Below, piece by piece: positions 1 through 8,309 of a DNA stretch of 20,732 bases. Location of the stretch: assembly GCA_003427395.1 (NCBI GenBank), contig BFEA01000508.1:166676-187407 (forward strand), read 5' to 3'. Each line of letters opens with the position of its first letter. Position 1 is the first letter of the stretch. This DNA comes from Chara braunii. Taxonomy: Eukaryota; Streptophyta; Charophyceae; Charales; Characeae. The notes under the pieces are model-generated. The model saw nothing but the letters and a program-made list of their open reading frames with translations. It was not told the DNA's origin and ran no database searches. A program made the translations under genes and the position numbers.

Positions 1-186
1 AGCATGGCCTTGCGCAAGCACTATTAGTATAAGGCCAGGGCCAGCCTTGGGTAGCAGTTCCGTGTTGATATCTCGAACTGTTATCAGACGAAGGGCTGTG
101 AGGGGTGTGTTATACTCGGGAGGAAGAAGACGACGGGGACGACGGAGATGGTGGAAGTAGAGTAGTAGGAGAGAAGAAGTCATATC

Positions 187-214
187 TCGCCCGTTCCTTG
201 ACGGAATCGGGCGA
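187..214 (+). ncRNA. CGCCC hairpin, copy 1 of unit A
   Basis: TCGCCCG (187-193) pairs with CGGGCGA (208-214), continued by TTCC (194-197) with GGAA (203-206) and one unpaired T, leaving a 5-nt loop TTGAC. Relatives occur at 355-394, 7089-7116 and 7445-7474. Outer CGCC/GGCG is kept, while the inner stem changes as pairs (TTCC/GGAA here, GATTC/GAATC at 7445). Function is unknown. Confidence 0.5.
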
Positions 215-354
215 AGTAAAACTTGATATTGGGGTTTTGATGCACTGCNAGTATGATGACGCAGTTAGATTTAGCAATAGGATAGTATTGTGGGCGCTCT
301 ATGGGTTGTGGACTGCGCGGAGGTGTCGGGAAGCGGAGTTGGCAAAGAATAAAA

Positions 355-394
355 GTTCGCCCGTCGGCCATCTCTTGACCGTTTTTGGGCAAAC
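355..394 (+). ncRNA. CGCCC hairpin, copy 2 of unit A
   Basis: GTT (355-357) plus GCCC (359-362) pair with GGGC (387-390) plus AAC (392-394), with C358 opposite A391. An inner CGG (365-367) can pair with CCG (379-381). It shares CGCCCGT and CTTGAC with the hairpin at 187. It is a weaker family member, judged by eye. Confidence 0.35.
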
Positions 395-539
395 AAAGAT
401 GCTAAACGGGAGTTCTGGCGTGCTACGAGTCAGATGGCGGCTCTAGTTTCCACGTGGGAGTGATGATTTGGCGGCTATGAGACGTAGGGGTTCCGCGGTG
501 TGAACGAGGGAGTAGTGGGATTCCCCTACGCGTCGCGAG

Positions 540-572
540 ATGAATCTTCCCGCATTTCTACGGAAGGTTCAT
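540..572 (+). ncRNA. TTCATTC module hairpin, unit A copy 1
   Basis: ATGAATCTTCC (540-550) pairs along all 11 positions with GGAAGGTTCAT (562-572), with one T.G wobble and an 11-nt loop. The paralogue at 8008-8038 forms the same hairpin with a T-A pair where this copy has T.G, and with one bulged G. A related sequence lies at 18384-18444. In unit A the TTCATTC motif recurs about every 330-350 bases (near 572, 921 and 1247). Confidence 0.5.
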
Positions 573-897
573 TTTCATACAACTCAAGACGAGCACATCA
601 GTACGGCCCGCAGCAACTAAGCTCACACCAGACCAAGAAACAGAGGGGTGTGAGAGGCAAGGAGTAGCCGGAGAGGTGGAGAGGCATTGCGAGAGCGATG
701 GAGTAGACGGGGAAAGAGAGGGGGATGGTAGCGGCACCACGTACCTGATCGTGAGGAGGGTCAACGTATCGTCCCATGGTCTTGTAGGAGCTCGTAGCCA
801 GTTTGCACATCGTACTGCTGGGCGAGACCGTGCGGTTCTCCTTCGTGGGACAGGGTCTCGCTCCTTCCTGTAACGAGTTGCAGAAGGAAGACTGAAG

Positions 898-926
898 GAA
901 CCTTCGTACACTTCGGAGGGAGGTTC
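898..926 (+). ncRNA. TTCATTC module, unit A copy 2
   Basis: GAACCT (898-903) pairs perfectly with AGGTTC (921-926). As in other copies, the 3' arm is followed by CATCC and a TTTTGTGCA-like stretch. About 55 bases on comes GGAGGCCTACCTGTTGGCC (981-999), a companion motif also seen near 8101 and 8395, at the same kind of distance from the module copies there. Confidence 0.4.
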
Positions 927-1237
927 ATCCGGTTTTTGTGCAGCCTATTGATAAGAGGAGCGTGCCACTGTTGCAAGATTGGAGGCCTACCTGTTGGCCA
1001 GGTCGATGTGTGTTAGCGGGCGGCTTAATCCGACGTGGCAGATCTGGTGAATAGCGGATCAAGGCCGCTTGTCGTCAGTGAGCTCGTTACCGTCCTCGAA
1101 TCAGTGGCGGCCATCCTCCTCATCACGACGTGTTCCTTGGAAGGCCCATCTCTCCGTAGTTGGTGGGCGTGCTGATCGGGATAGTGCTGTCTGACGACAA
1201 TCCTGTTTGAAATTATACAGTGTCTCTTCGCGTGTGA

Positions 1238-1268
1238 TAGGGGAGGGTTCATTCTCAAATTTAGCACG
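1238..1268 (+). repeat. TTCATTC module, unit A copy 3 (degenerate)
   Basis: Contains AGGGTTCATTCTCAAATTT followed by AGCACG, matching the 3' half of the module at 18408-18430 and 8032-8055. I see no convincing hairpin partner upstream, so this is listed as a sequence repeat only. Confidence 0.35.
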
Positions 1269-1269
1269 T

Positions 1270-2685
1270 ATAGACCCACCGCCTGGCCGAAGATCCATTT
1301 GTGGTTTGACGGGTAATGAGCACAGCGGCAGCCAACGGGCAAGCTTCCGCTAGGTGACATCGGGGTGTGCGCACAAGAGAGAAAGAAAGAGCGGGGGCGG
1401 GGGGGGGAGTACACATAGCTGCTGGAACCCCACGCACAGTCTGTGTCAGCGGGCATTGCACTTGGCCAGGTTCGAGCTATACGTTCACCCTCCTTGGGAA
1501 GTCGTATGGATACAGATTGTGGTAGGAGTCACCTTGGTACGCCCATTCCCCGCGGAAGAAGGGGTTGATGCGGCAGGGGGGGAAGGTGGCTGTGTGAGCT
1601 GCCACTACAGAGAGTACCAGACAGCTGCTACCNGGAGAAACTGAGTATGCCGTGGCGAGGGCTGCTGCTGCTGTGACTGGTAACTAAGTCAGAGACTATG
1701 GTTGTTGGTGTCAAACGGCCAGGTCATGAGGGACAATATCGCTAATACGGCTATGTGACTGTCGTGCCCCACTTGCGGCANTAGGAGTTGCTCGGCCAGG
1801 TATGGGCTTACTGAGGCCTNCTGAGCACGNNTGTTTTTCTCACTGNTGTATTTGGGAACAGTAGACTGTGTTCTTTGGGCTTGAGGAGTATTCANCANCC
1901 TTGGTACTANGGCTGGGATGATTGAAGGGCCATAGCANCGACAGTCGGACTCTCTTTCCTAAGCCGCTAAGGGGGAAAGGGNTGTTGTTTCTTCGCTACA
2001 AGAAGGGNTCGGTTGCAGCCGGGGTGTCCCANCGCCCGGACTGTGTTTTTGCGGGGCATGCTACTGAGGCCTGAGCAAAGCTGTTAGACCTGTTGCTGAA
2101 CTGCTAATATGTTTTTTTTTCTTTGCGGTGACAAACACAACTGGTGTTGTCACTAAGGTGTTGCTGCCGCTATTATACTCGGCAGGTGGTGAACTGTGAC
2201 AGCTGGAGTCTGAGAANGGACCATCGACTTGCGGCTGTGGCACTTTCACTGTACCTTTGTTGAGATTGTTGGCGTTATTGTGCCTCCAACCGCCTAGGCT
2301 GGGCATCTTTGCTAGCATTTCTAAGNTCCGTTATTACAAAGGACCTCGGCCTACCGTGCATTGGACGATNTATCGCAGCAAACAGTTGNTGCGCTCACAA
2401 GGCCTGNTGTACAGCATAGTAGCCTGTTACCCTGGGTACTTGTGCTACTACGCATGNTTGNTGTGTGCGCAGCATCCCAGTGAGTGCGGTTGNTGGCCGG
2501 CGCANTTTAAGCAGAGCATNAGCAAGCGCAGCAGCANCATTGGGNCAAGGAAGGAGACTGTGAGCAGTGGGAGTGATCGGGGTTTTTTGCACAGGGGTCG
2601 CTGCTGCAACTTGAAGGCTCGCCAGGAAGGGTTATTCTGCGTTTCGGCTTCGATTGACTGACTATATTGCGTTTATTGGCTATCA
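1270..2685. other. No gene; CTG-rich low-complexity DNA with ambiguous bases
   Basis: No supportable coding region. The stretch contains GCTGCTGCTGCTG at about 1666 and scattered TTGCTG/GCTGTT triplets. A similar CTG-rich tract occupies the matching place in the second unit (about 8860-9370). Single N calls cluster at 1782-2543 and are often set in otherwise clean sequence, as if IUPAC ambiguity codes had been masked. Confidence 0.5.
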
Positions 2686-2950
2686 TTGAGGGGCCCTCAG
2701 GCGATCGAAGATAACAAGGCCCTCTCATGCGAGTCTGAGTGCACCCCTTTTGGATCTTAGAGTCTCAGCCTTTCTCTTTCTGCCCTCCTGACTCTAAGTC
2801 TAGTCTATTGGTTACGAGAGGAAGGCGGCAGGCAGGATTGCAACCCGTAATCCGCGCCAAGGCCTTTGTGGGAGGTTGCCCCACCGATTGCGGGAGCCCT
2901 GCTGGAACTCAGGAGGAGTTTTGGAGGCAGGGAACTCAGAGGTAACCTTT
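2686..2950 (+). ncRNA. Strongly conserved block 1, unit A
   Basis: Aligns almost without gaps to 9607-9870 and is among the best-conserved stretches of the duplication. GGGCC (2692-2696) can pair with GGCCC about 25 bases on. The core around 2811-2850 (GGTTACGAGAGGAAGGCGGC, then a GGATTGCAACCCG segment) is nearly identical in both copies. The second copy forms CGGG/CCCG around a 7-nt loop where this copy has one mismatch. Both copies end in AGGTAAC, which could be a splice donor. No reading frame is conserved. Inference: a constrained RNA segment or an exon of a noncoding transcript; identity unknown. Confidence 0.5.
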
Positions 2951-3205
2951 ACTTCCCCTTATAAACCTAATATAACCCCTACTTACATTCCTCCCTATGT
3001 ATTGTTTGGCTATGCCGAGTGTCACCTCTACTTTGACTTTTGGATTGACTTTCAGGACACAAATCAGACGAACTAAAGGAATGCTTGTATAAATGGCAGG
3101 TTCAGTTTCTTTGACTGCCTCAAAGCAGATTGTCACAGAGGGGTTGCATAAGGGGGGAGGTTGGGAGGAAGGCAGTTTTGCTTGCGATTGAACGGGTCTT
3201 ACGGG

Positions 3206-4031
3206 GTCAGGCATTGTTTCTAAGATGAATGGCCTGACTGCTGTGTTTTGTTCTGTTTTCTGAAGAACCAAGCATTGTTTCTAAGATGAACGGCCTGGTT
3301 GCTGTGTTTCTTTAATTGTGCCAGACATTGTTTCTAAGATGAATGACCTGGCTACTTATTTCTGAGAGGTATTGCTTTCTTGACTTTTGAGGGTCAGACA
3401 TTGTTTATAAGATGAATGATCTGACCGCTGTTTACTTGGGTGGTTTCTGAACAGTCTCCGGGTCAGACCCAGGGGACTCTGTTTTTTTTTATGTGCTGAA
3501 AGAGGGGGAGTTGAGCATTGTTTCTAAGATGAATGGCTCATCTCTCCTTGGTTGTTTTATTCTGAGGGAGGATTCAGGCCAAAGGACTGGACATTGTTTC
3601 TAAGATGAATGGTCTAAGTCTGAGGCCTCAGGACCATAATGAGAACAAAGGAATAGGATTCTCTATATTGTGATATATGTATGTACTTATATACGAACAA
3701 GGCTAGCCNGNCATTGTTTNTAAGATGAATNGCCTGACTATTAGCCCTATCACAAGCGAAGAGAGTATAATCAAGAGCTATAACTGGAAGTAACCTGGGC
3801 AGGCTGAGCATTGTTTCTAAGATGAATGGCTCAACCTTACGCCCTCCTTTTGAAGACTAAGGTGCAAAAAGGTATATATAACGCGGTTATTTAAACAGTT
3901 CAGGGCGACTAAGCATGGTTTCTAAGATGAATGGCTTAGTCACATGCCCAACGAAGAGAAAAGTAGTTGTGCAACCTGTTCGTGTATAACTAAGGCAGAG
4001 GGTTGGCATTGTTTCTAAGATGAATGGCCAG
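3206..4031 (+). ncRNA. Stem-loop array A: ten hairpins with covarying stems and one invariant loop
   Basis: Ten hairpins at 3206-3238, 3266-3300, 3320-3352, 3392-3426, 3512-3540, 3585-3620, 3704-3740, 3802-3836, 3903-3949 and 4003-4031, with starts 54-120 bases apart. Each has an outer stem of 4-7 bp, a bulged purine on the 3' side (usually G), an inner CATT/AATG stem and a 12-nt loop GTTTCTAAGATG. Inner stem and loop are nearly invariant: one GTTTATAAGATG, one AACG, one CATG. Outer stems differ between hairpins but stay paired: GTCAGG/CCTGAC, GGTCAGA/TCTGACC, TGAG/CTCA, GACTAAG/CTTAGTC, TTGG/CCAG. The hairpin at 3903 has an additional outer GGGC/GCCC. Inference: a repeated binding site for one protein or RNA in a transcribed noncoding RNA. 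Mobile hairpin insertions or DNA-level sites are alternatives. The hairpin at 3704 contains N calls. Confidence 0.8.
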
Positions 4032-4342
4032 TCTCAATGCCCCATGTAGACAGGGTATAAAGGGTTAAAACGATGAAAGACTATGAACTAATGTTTTGCT
4101 AAATCAACTTGGGGATGGTGAGAGTACTTACCTTTGTGGCTTGGCCTGCATGTGCCTGAGTGGTATCGTTACCTAGTCTGAGTTTAAATTGATAGGTAGT
4201 TGCTGTAGAGGCTCGCCACGTGCTAGAGCTGTAGGAGTTAGATTCAATTCCTGCATTTTCTGAGATAATTTTTTTTACTTGGTTTGATTTCTGCATTTAT
4301 TTGAGGTCTTTTCTCATACTTGGGCTTGTATAAATCTTGGTA
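4032..4342 (+). other. Spacer between hairpin arrays, unit A; no gene
   Basis: Matches 10840-11150 at moderate identity, with shared strings such as AACTTGGGGATGGTGAGAG, GATAGGTAGTTGCTGTAG and GCTCGCCACGTGCTAGAGC. No shared reading frame. Confidence 0.45.
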
Positions 4343-4596
4343 AGCCACTTTTCCTACGGGAAGCGCTGTCGAAATTTCGGCAAATCCAAGGAGTTGGACA
4401 GATCTCTGACTTTCCAAAAGTTCAACTGTCTGGATCATATATGGATTAATAAGAATCTGGGAAGTCTCCTTTTCTAAAGGGAGTGCTGCCCAAATTTTTA
4501 CTAATTCAGGGAGTTAGACAAAATTGAGCTTTAGAAAGTCAAAGACTATTCCTGTTTTTGTATTCTGGAAAGGCAGTTTTCCTACGGGAAGCGCTG
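4343..4596 (+). ncRNA. Three-copy CTACGGG hairpin set, unit A
   Basis: Three related hairpins (about 4343-4366, 4466-4483 and 4574-4596) are each followed by GCTGYCSAAATTT and, about 30 bases later, GGAGTTRGA. The first and third form TTCC-TACG-GGAA, a UACG tetraloop of the stable UNCG class if read as RNA. The middle one uses a different stem, CTCCTTT/AAAGGGAG with loop TCT. The set is repeated in the same order at 11151-11416. Confidence 0.55.
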
Positions 4597-4825
4597 TCGA
4601 AATTTTCTTAGTTTAGAGGAGTTAGATTATGACAGGTGGCAGGGTTGGCAGTCCACTCTGCAGAAGGGAAGCCTAGCCAAAGGTTTACCTTTTCTTTGAG
4701 TCCTGACTTAGGATTAGGCTCAAACCTAGTAGGCTACCAGGAAGTTTGATGGGGCCGCTGTATAGAAAATAGTTCGTTCAGGGCTTACAGGTTTAGTCTT
4801 GGGCGTTGACCTGTCTTGTGTTACA

Positions 4826-4830
4826 GGCCA
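4826..4830 (+). promoter_or_regulatory. Possible 3' splice site, unit A
   Basis: CTGTCTTGTGTTACAG ends at 4826 and is followed by GCC. The pyrimidine-rich stretch plus ACAG is identical at 11617-11632. This is pattern matching plus conservation only; no transcript evidence is available. Confidence 0.25.
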
Positions 4831-4870
4831 GCTTGATCGATCTGATTCAGGACTTGGACTAGCTTCAGCT

Positions 4871-4909
4871 GATCCCTTGAGGATCATCGGCTGTTATCAT
4901 TGATAACAG
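4871..4909 (+). ncRNA. Twin conserved hairpins, unit A
   Basis: GATCC (4871-4875) pairs with GGATC (4881-4885), then CTGTTATC (4891-4898) pairs with GATAACAG (4902-4909). Both recur at 11680-11718. Loops differ (CTTGA and ATT here, AGCGA and ACA there) while the stems are kept. They are followed by GGTCGG, CGATTCGTCG and a small GTCG/CGAC hairpin in both copies. Confidence 0.55.
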
Positions 4910-5309
4910 GTCGGTTGCCGATTCGTCGGTTCACGACTCAATTCCTACTCGCTCCCCATACTCAACCTAAAAGGCTTTAGCCCTGATGATCTTCTTGTTT
5001 GTTAAGGGTTTCACCCGAACTTTTATTGAGTGGCCATTTGACAAAGGTACTGAGTATTTAATTAAGGATGGTTGGCTGGTGGTTGGGGCTTGCATGGCTA
5101 AAGCGAGGGGTATGAGTACAGGAACTGGTTGGAGTTGACCCCGTGTAGTGTGTGGACTCTTGTTTGACTTTGATGTGATTGCAGGTATGTTTAGTAGCTC
5201 GGGGTTTTGGTTAGACTGCCTTGCGGTCGCACATATATGTATGGCTAGAAGGAGACCCACTATGACTGTGAGAAGTGATCGTCACGTGATTATTCCCCCT
5301 GTATTCGTA
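4910..5309 (+). other. Moderately conserved stretch, unit A; no gene
   Basis: Matches 11719-12106, with shared strings such as CTTTTATTGA, GGTACTGAGTATTTA and GATGTGATTGCAGGTATGTT. The last (CAG ending at 5184, counterpart ending at 11998) resembles a splice acceptor next to a donor-like GGTATGT. The open frame on the minus strand (4967-5260) is not well supported as a gene: its paralogue (11815-12069) has a diverged sequence, so I treat it as chance. Confidence 0.4.
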
Positions 5310-5765
5310 GACTAGTGTATGCGTGGTAAGTGGGATACGTCCTAGCCGACCGGCGACGAACCGCCCTTGGGACTTCAGCCCCCCAAGGTATCGGCCCGCG
5401 TGCGGGTCCGATAGGCGTGCTACCGCGCGTACCCCCTATGCTACAGCGAACGAGAAACGCCCTGGGCTGGTCCACCTCTGCGATTGCAATTGAGTAGCTT
5501 TCGTTCTGTGGACTGGTAGCTCGGCAGGGATACGCCCACCGAAGGGAGGTGACAGCTCTGTAAGGTGGAGGTAAGTTGTGCCTCGCATAGGCCCTATCCT
5601 GTCGTAGGGGCTCGCGAGAGGTATGGCTGGCGCACTCGGCCGGAGCGGCCTAAGGAAGCTCCATTTGTATGTTCGCGAAAATGTTAATCCAACTCCTGCG
5701 TGACGCGGCCGAGAGGGTCCCGCGCTGCCACGAGCAGTGTCGGGCCGATGCGCTCGACAACGCCT
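5310..5765 (+). ncRNA. Conserved block 2 with long-range stem, unit A
   Basis: About 460 bases, the longest well-conserved stretch between the units (counterpart 13395-13853). CTCGGCCG (5635-5642) pairs perfectly with CGGCCGAG (5706-5713) across 63 bases, enclosing GGAGC/GCTCC (5642-5646 with 5658-5662). CCCTA/TAGGG near 5592-5609 and CACC/GGTG around 5537-5551 can also form. GAGGTAAGT at 5568-5576 is a consensus splice donor and is kept in the other copy. The order of stems suggests a multi-branched fold. I do not recognise it as a known RNA class. Confidence 0.55.
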
Positions 5766-5767
5766 AG

Positions 5768-6285
5768 GTTGTTTGGTTACATAGGTAAGTTGCTTGATTA
5801 GAGTAGAGCGGGTGTGGGCGCGCGGGATTAAGGCGCACGTGTGATTTTTCTACTTTGGATTATGCAACCAGCGTAGTTGGTCGGCCTGACTCTGGCCATT
5901 AGGAGTAAGAGGTGCCCTTGGCAGGGATAGGTGGTCGTTGGTAGTCTAACGTGTGAAGTAGGGTGCGGGGCGGCCACGGCGCAAAGAGGGCAAGCCGGCG
6001 TAGGAGCCTAGTAGTAGTGTGTCTAATGGGAGGTAGGAATGAGGCCTAGGGGCTGCGCCGCACCTGTTCATATGGAATACCGCGCTCGCCAGTACCAGGC
6101 TTGGGCTTAGCCCTATAGGTTACGGTACTGGACTTATGCAGCGGAGGCGCAAGGAACGAGACCTGCGGGCAGCAGAGCGGGCAGTAGAGTGGAGTGGTGG
6201 AGTGCGGAAGGAACCAAGGGGTAGAGGGTCCCCCGGGGCTATCCCCCTCGGTTTTGTTGAGGGGAGTCCCGACGGCCGGCCTTGC
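5768..6285. other. No gene; GC-rich unit A tail
   Basis: No supportable frame, and no counterpart in the second unit, which ends earlier. ATAGGTAAGT at 5781-5790 is a second donor-like string. Nothing else is recognised. Confidence 0.4.
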
Positions 6286-6440
6286 CGTGACTTTCTTTTT
6301 GCTGCCTTTTTCTCCTTTTTATTTTCCCCTTCTTTTTTTTCTTCTTCTTCTCCCCGTTTTTCTTTTTTCCTTTTATGATGTGTCCGTTTTTTTGATTTGA
6401 CCTTTTTTTCCTTTTATGATGTGTCCGTTTTCTTGATTTG
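6286..6440. repeat. Polypyrimidine tract with a 41-bp tandem duplication
   Basis: Long T/C-rich run on the + strand. CCTTTTATGATGTGTCCG occurs at 6369-6386 and again at 6410-6427, each followed by a T run and TTGATTTGACC. Frames through it are low-complexity FFLF/KKKK products, not genes. Confidence 0.7.
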
Positions 6441-6900
6441 ACCTGTCCGTTGGGGATAGACGAGTGGTCAGTGGCATAAGGTGTAGCAGCCACCACCGAG
6501 GGGTCGAGCTCGTAGCTACTGGGATGCCAAGGGACCAGGGGCAGTCCCAGGCTGGGCTATCGAAGACTACTGGGATGGCAGTCAAATCTGCCCAGCCGTA
6601 CTCAGTCGTAGCCCCCGAAGACCAGGCGGCAAGTACCACGTGGGGCTGGGCGCACTGAGGCTTGGGTACCAGGAGGTAGACCCACGGGCTGTAGAAGTAT
6701 AAAGTAGGTGGCAGTGAGCAACCCCCACTCATACCTGCGTAAGCTCTGCGAGAGCATTCGACTATGGGCTATGTCGGTCGATGATTCGTTTGGGGCGCGC
6801 TATCGGGTGGAAGACGTGGTTGCCTGACGAACTAGTGTGAACTGGTTGCAGTGGGAGTGAAGGGGAATCAGAGCGCTGTGGTGGACGAGCACGTCTGTGC
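6441..6900. other. No gene; contains one 8-bp hairpin
   Basis: GGCTGGGC (6550-6557) pairs perfectly with GCCCAGCC (6590-6597). The string TACTGGGATG occurs twice nearby (about 6517 and 6569). Otherwise unremarkable and noncoding. The duplication boundary lies near the right end. Confidence 0.35.
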
Positions 6901-7088
6901 TGGCGAGCGGATTGTTGTGCCAGGGCGCTATCGCGTAGGGGAGGTAAGCATGGAGTAAGGAACCCCGGAGACCGGAGCGGAGGCCGACTAAGGAAGAGGT
7001 GCGGATGAACCCAGACGGAAGGTGGGGTTGGGTGCAGATGGAGTATCGGAGGGAGGAGTAGTTATGGCAGGGGTGAAAAGTAGGCAGT

Positions 7089-7116
7089 CCGCCCGTTCCT
7101 TGATAGCTCCAGGCGG
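7089..7116 (+). ncRNA. CGCCC hairpin, unit B copy 1
   Basis: CCGCC (7089-7093) pairs with GGCGG (7112-7116). The loop starts CGTTCCTTGA, identical to the hairpin at 187-214, but the inner stem is lost here. Confidence 0.4.
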
Positions 7117-7444
7117 GAGAGATGGTAGATAGGGGATTTAAGGGGAGGGCGAACGTGATTATGGTGTCAGTTTGAGTACAGGGTTAGTAGCTTAGGAGGT
7201 TAGTAGGAGAAGTGATGCGCCAAGCTATGGCGGAAGGTGAACGAATGGGAGTGAAGACTGGTATAACTACTCGTCTCTTGGTCGTTTTTTAACAAGTTGA
7301 GATGCAAACGTGATGTGTTGGCCCCGGGCGAGCCACATAGTGAGGTTGGTCTTGCTAAAAGGTTAGTGGGTTGGGAGATAGAGAGAAAAGTTGGTGATCG
7401 GAGCTATGGCGAGCGTGGGGCAGGGCGCAGCCAGCTATGCCCAA

Positions 7445-7474
7445 CTCGCCCGATTCTTAGTCGAATCAGGCGAG
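7445..7474 (+). ncRNA. CGCCC hairpin, unit B copy 2
   Basis: CTCGCC (7445-7450) pairs with GGCGAG (7469-7474). After one C/A mismatch, GATTC (7452-7456) pairs with GAATC (7463-7467) around TTAGTC. Compared with the hairpin at 187 the inner stem has changed on both sides and is still paired. A weaker relative (CGCCCGCTAGTTGACGAAT) lies near 7664. Confidence 0.5.
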
Positions 7475-8007
7475 TAGAAGGTCGGATCTGGGCTTTTAAG
7501 CCCGGGCGAAGCGGGTGGTATGATTGGTTTGCACGTTAGAGTACTGTGTAGGGAGGTAGGTGGAAGTGTGTCTGCGCAGAGAGTGCCAAGGACGGAGGGA
7601 AAGGAACGAATGAACCCAGCGTGGATTCAAGCCAGGTGCGCCCAAGAATTAAACGGTCGACTTCGCCCGCTAGTTGACGAATGCAGGCAGGGGGAGAGGC
7701 GAATCGGGGGTCTTCGGGCATGGCGACCCCGGTTCTGAAGCTAGATATAGTAAAAAGTCAGTAGAAAAAAACTTAGTAGGAAAGGGGGTGCGCGAAGCCA
7801 TGTCGGAAGTGGAGACGAAGAGAGTAAGAAATCGAGAATATTACTCGATTCTTGATTTTAAAAAAAAAACGACCGAGGGGAGATGCGGGGCGGGGGTTGT
7901 GAGATCGATCGATGTCGATAGCGGTACTAGGCTTGGGAATCAGTGATTAGATTCTGAGTTAAATTACTAAAATACTGCGTAAAGGGAGCGGAGGGGTGAA
8001 CTGGCAG
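7475..8007. other. No gene; purine-rich unit B spacer
   Basis: Purine-rich with an A run at about 7861-7869. Short frames are unrelated to the matching part of the first unit and are taken as chance. Confidence 0.35.
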
Positions 8008-8038
8008 TGAATCTGTCCGTATTCCAGCGGAAGATTCA
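8008..8038 (+). ncRNA. TTCATTC module hairpin, unit B copy 1
   Basis: TGAATCT (8008-8014) pairs with AGATTCA (8032-8038) and TCC (8016-8018) with GGA (8029-8031), with one bulged G. It is the paralogue of 540-572. It is followed by TTCTGATTTTGCCCAT and, at 8101-8119, by an ACTTACCTGTTGGCC companion motif. Confidence 0.5.
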
Positions 8039-8309
8039 TTCTGATTTTGCCCATCCGTCCGGAGTGGAACAGCGGGGAGCGAGCCGTGCCGTTCAAGTTG
8101 GAGACTTACCTGTTGGCCGGTGCGGGCCAGCAGGAGATTCGTTCGAGTTGGAGATAGGTGTCAATCGGTGTCACAATCACCCCCGCCGCTTCTCCGGGGG
8201 CCACCGCTTGCTGCCACGGTCGTGGCCCCAACTGCGTTCATTGCAGGGGCCGCGTTTGTCAAGCATTACGTCGTCCTCGTTGGTTTGCCCGAGCGAGGGA
8301 GCGGGCAGT

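Larger units (their letters stand above)
1..6900 (+). repeat. Unit A of a two-copy tandem duplication (noncoding)
   Basis: Seen: landmarks in this stretch recur in the same order about 6.9 kb downstream. Examples are CGCCCGTTCCTTGA (188 and 7090), GGGCCCTCAGGCGAT (2692 and 9613), the stem-loop array (3206 and 10117), TGTCTTGTGTTACAGG (4812 and 11618) and the block ending CGCTCGACAACG (5750s and 13840s). Similarity is patchy: high in the blocks at 2692 and 5310, moderate in 2950-5290, and only scattered motifs before 2690 and after 5768. No reading frame is shared between the copies. Inference: a unit of a locus duplicated long ago and kept mainly as RNA-like secondary structure. The outer edges are approximate because the left end is the window edge. 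Confidence 0.75.

Noticed and set aside
1440-1480. GGTTCGAG near GGCCA, like a tRNA T-arm
   Set aside because: No cloverleaf arms can be paired around it.
2811-2850. AGGAAGGCGGCAGGC resembles a segment of eukaryotic small-subunit rRNA (AGGAAGGCAGCAGGC)
   Set aside because: Only about 15 bases match. A match of that length against an rRNA is roughly expected by chance in 20 kb, and the neighbouring rRNA landmarks such as an intact 530 loop are absent.
3206-4031. A CRISPR-like array
   Set aside because: Repeat starts are 54-120 bases apart, flanking stems vary, spacers are conserved between paralogues, there are no cas genes, and the context is eukaryotic.
3206-4031. Box C/D snoRNA cluster (GATGA and CTGA strings)
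   Set aside because: CTGA is absent from several hairpins and the variable stems show the string is incidental.
4350-4366. CCTACGGGAAG resembles the bacterial 16S CCTACGGGAGG string
   Set aside because: The similarity is short, sits in a three-copy hairpin set, and lacks any flanking rRNA sequence.
4967-5260. Minus-strand frames at the same place in both units (4967-5260 and 11815-12069) with similar N-terminal halves
   Set aside because: Similarity follows the DNA homology, the ends differ, no known motif is visible, and + strand RNA features flank it. It is worth a substitution-pattern test but is not supported as a gene.
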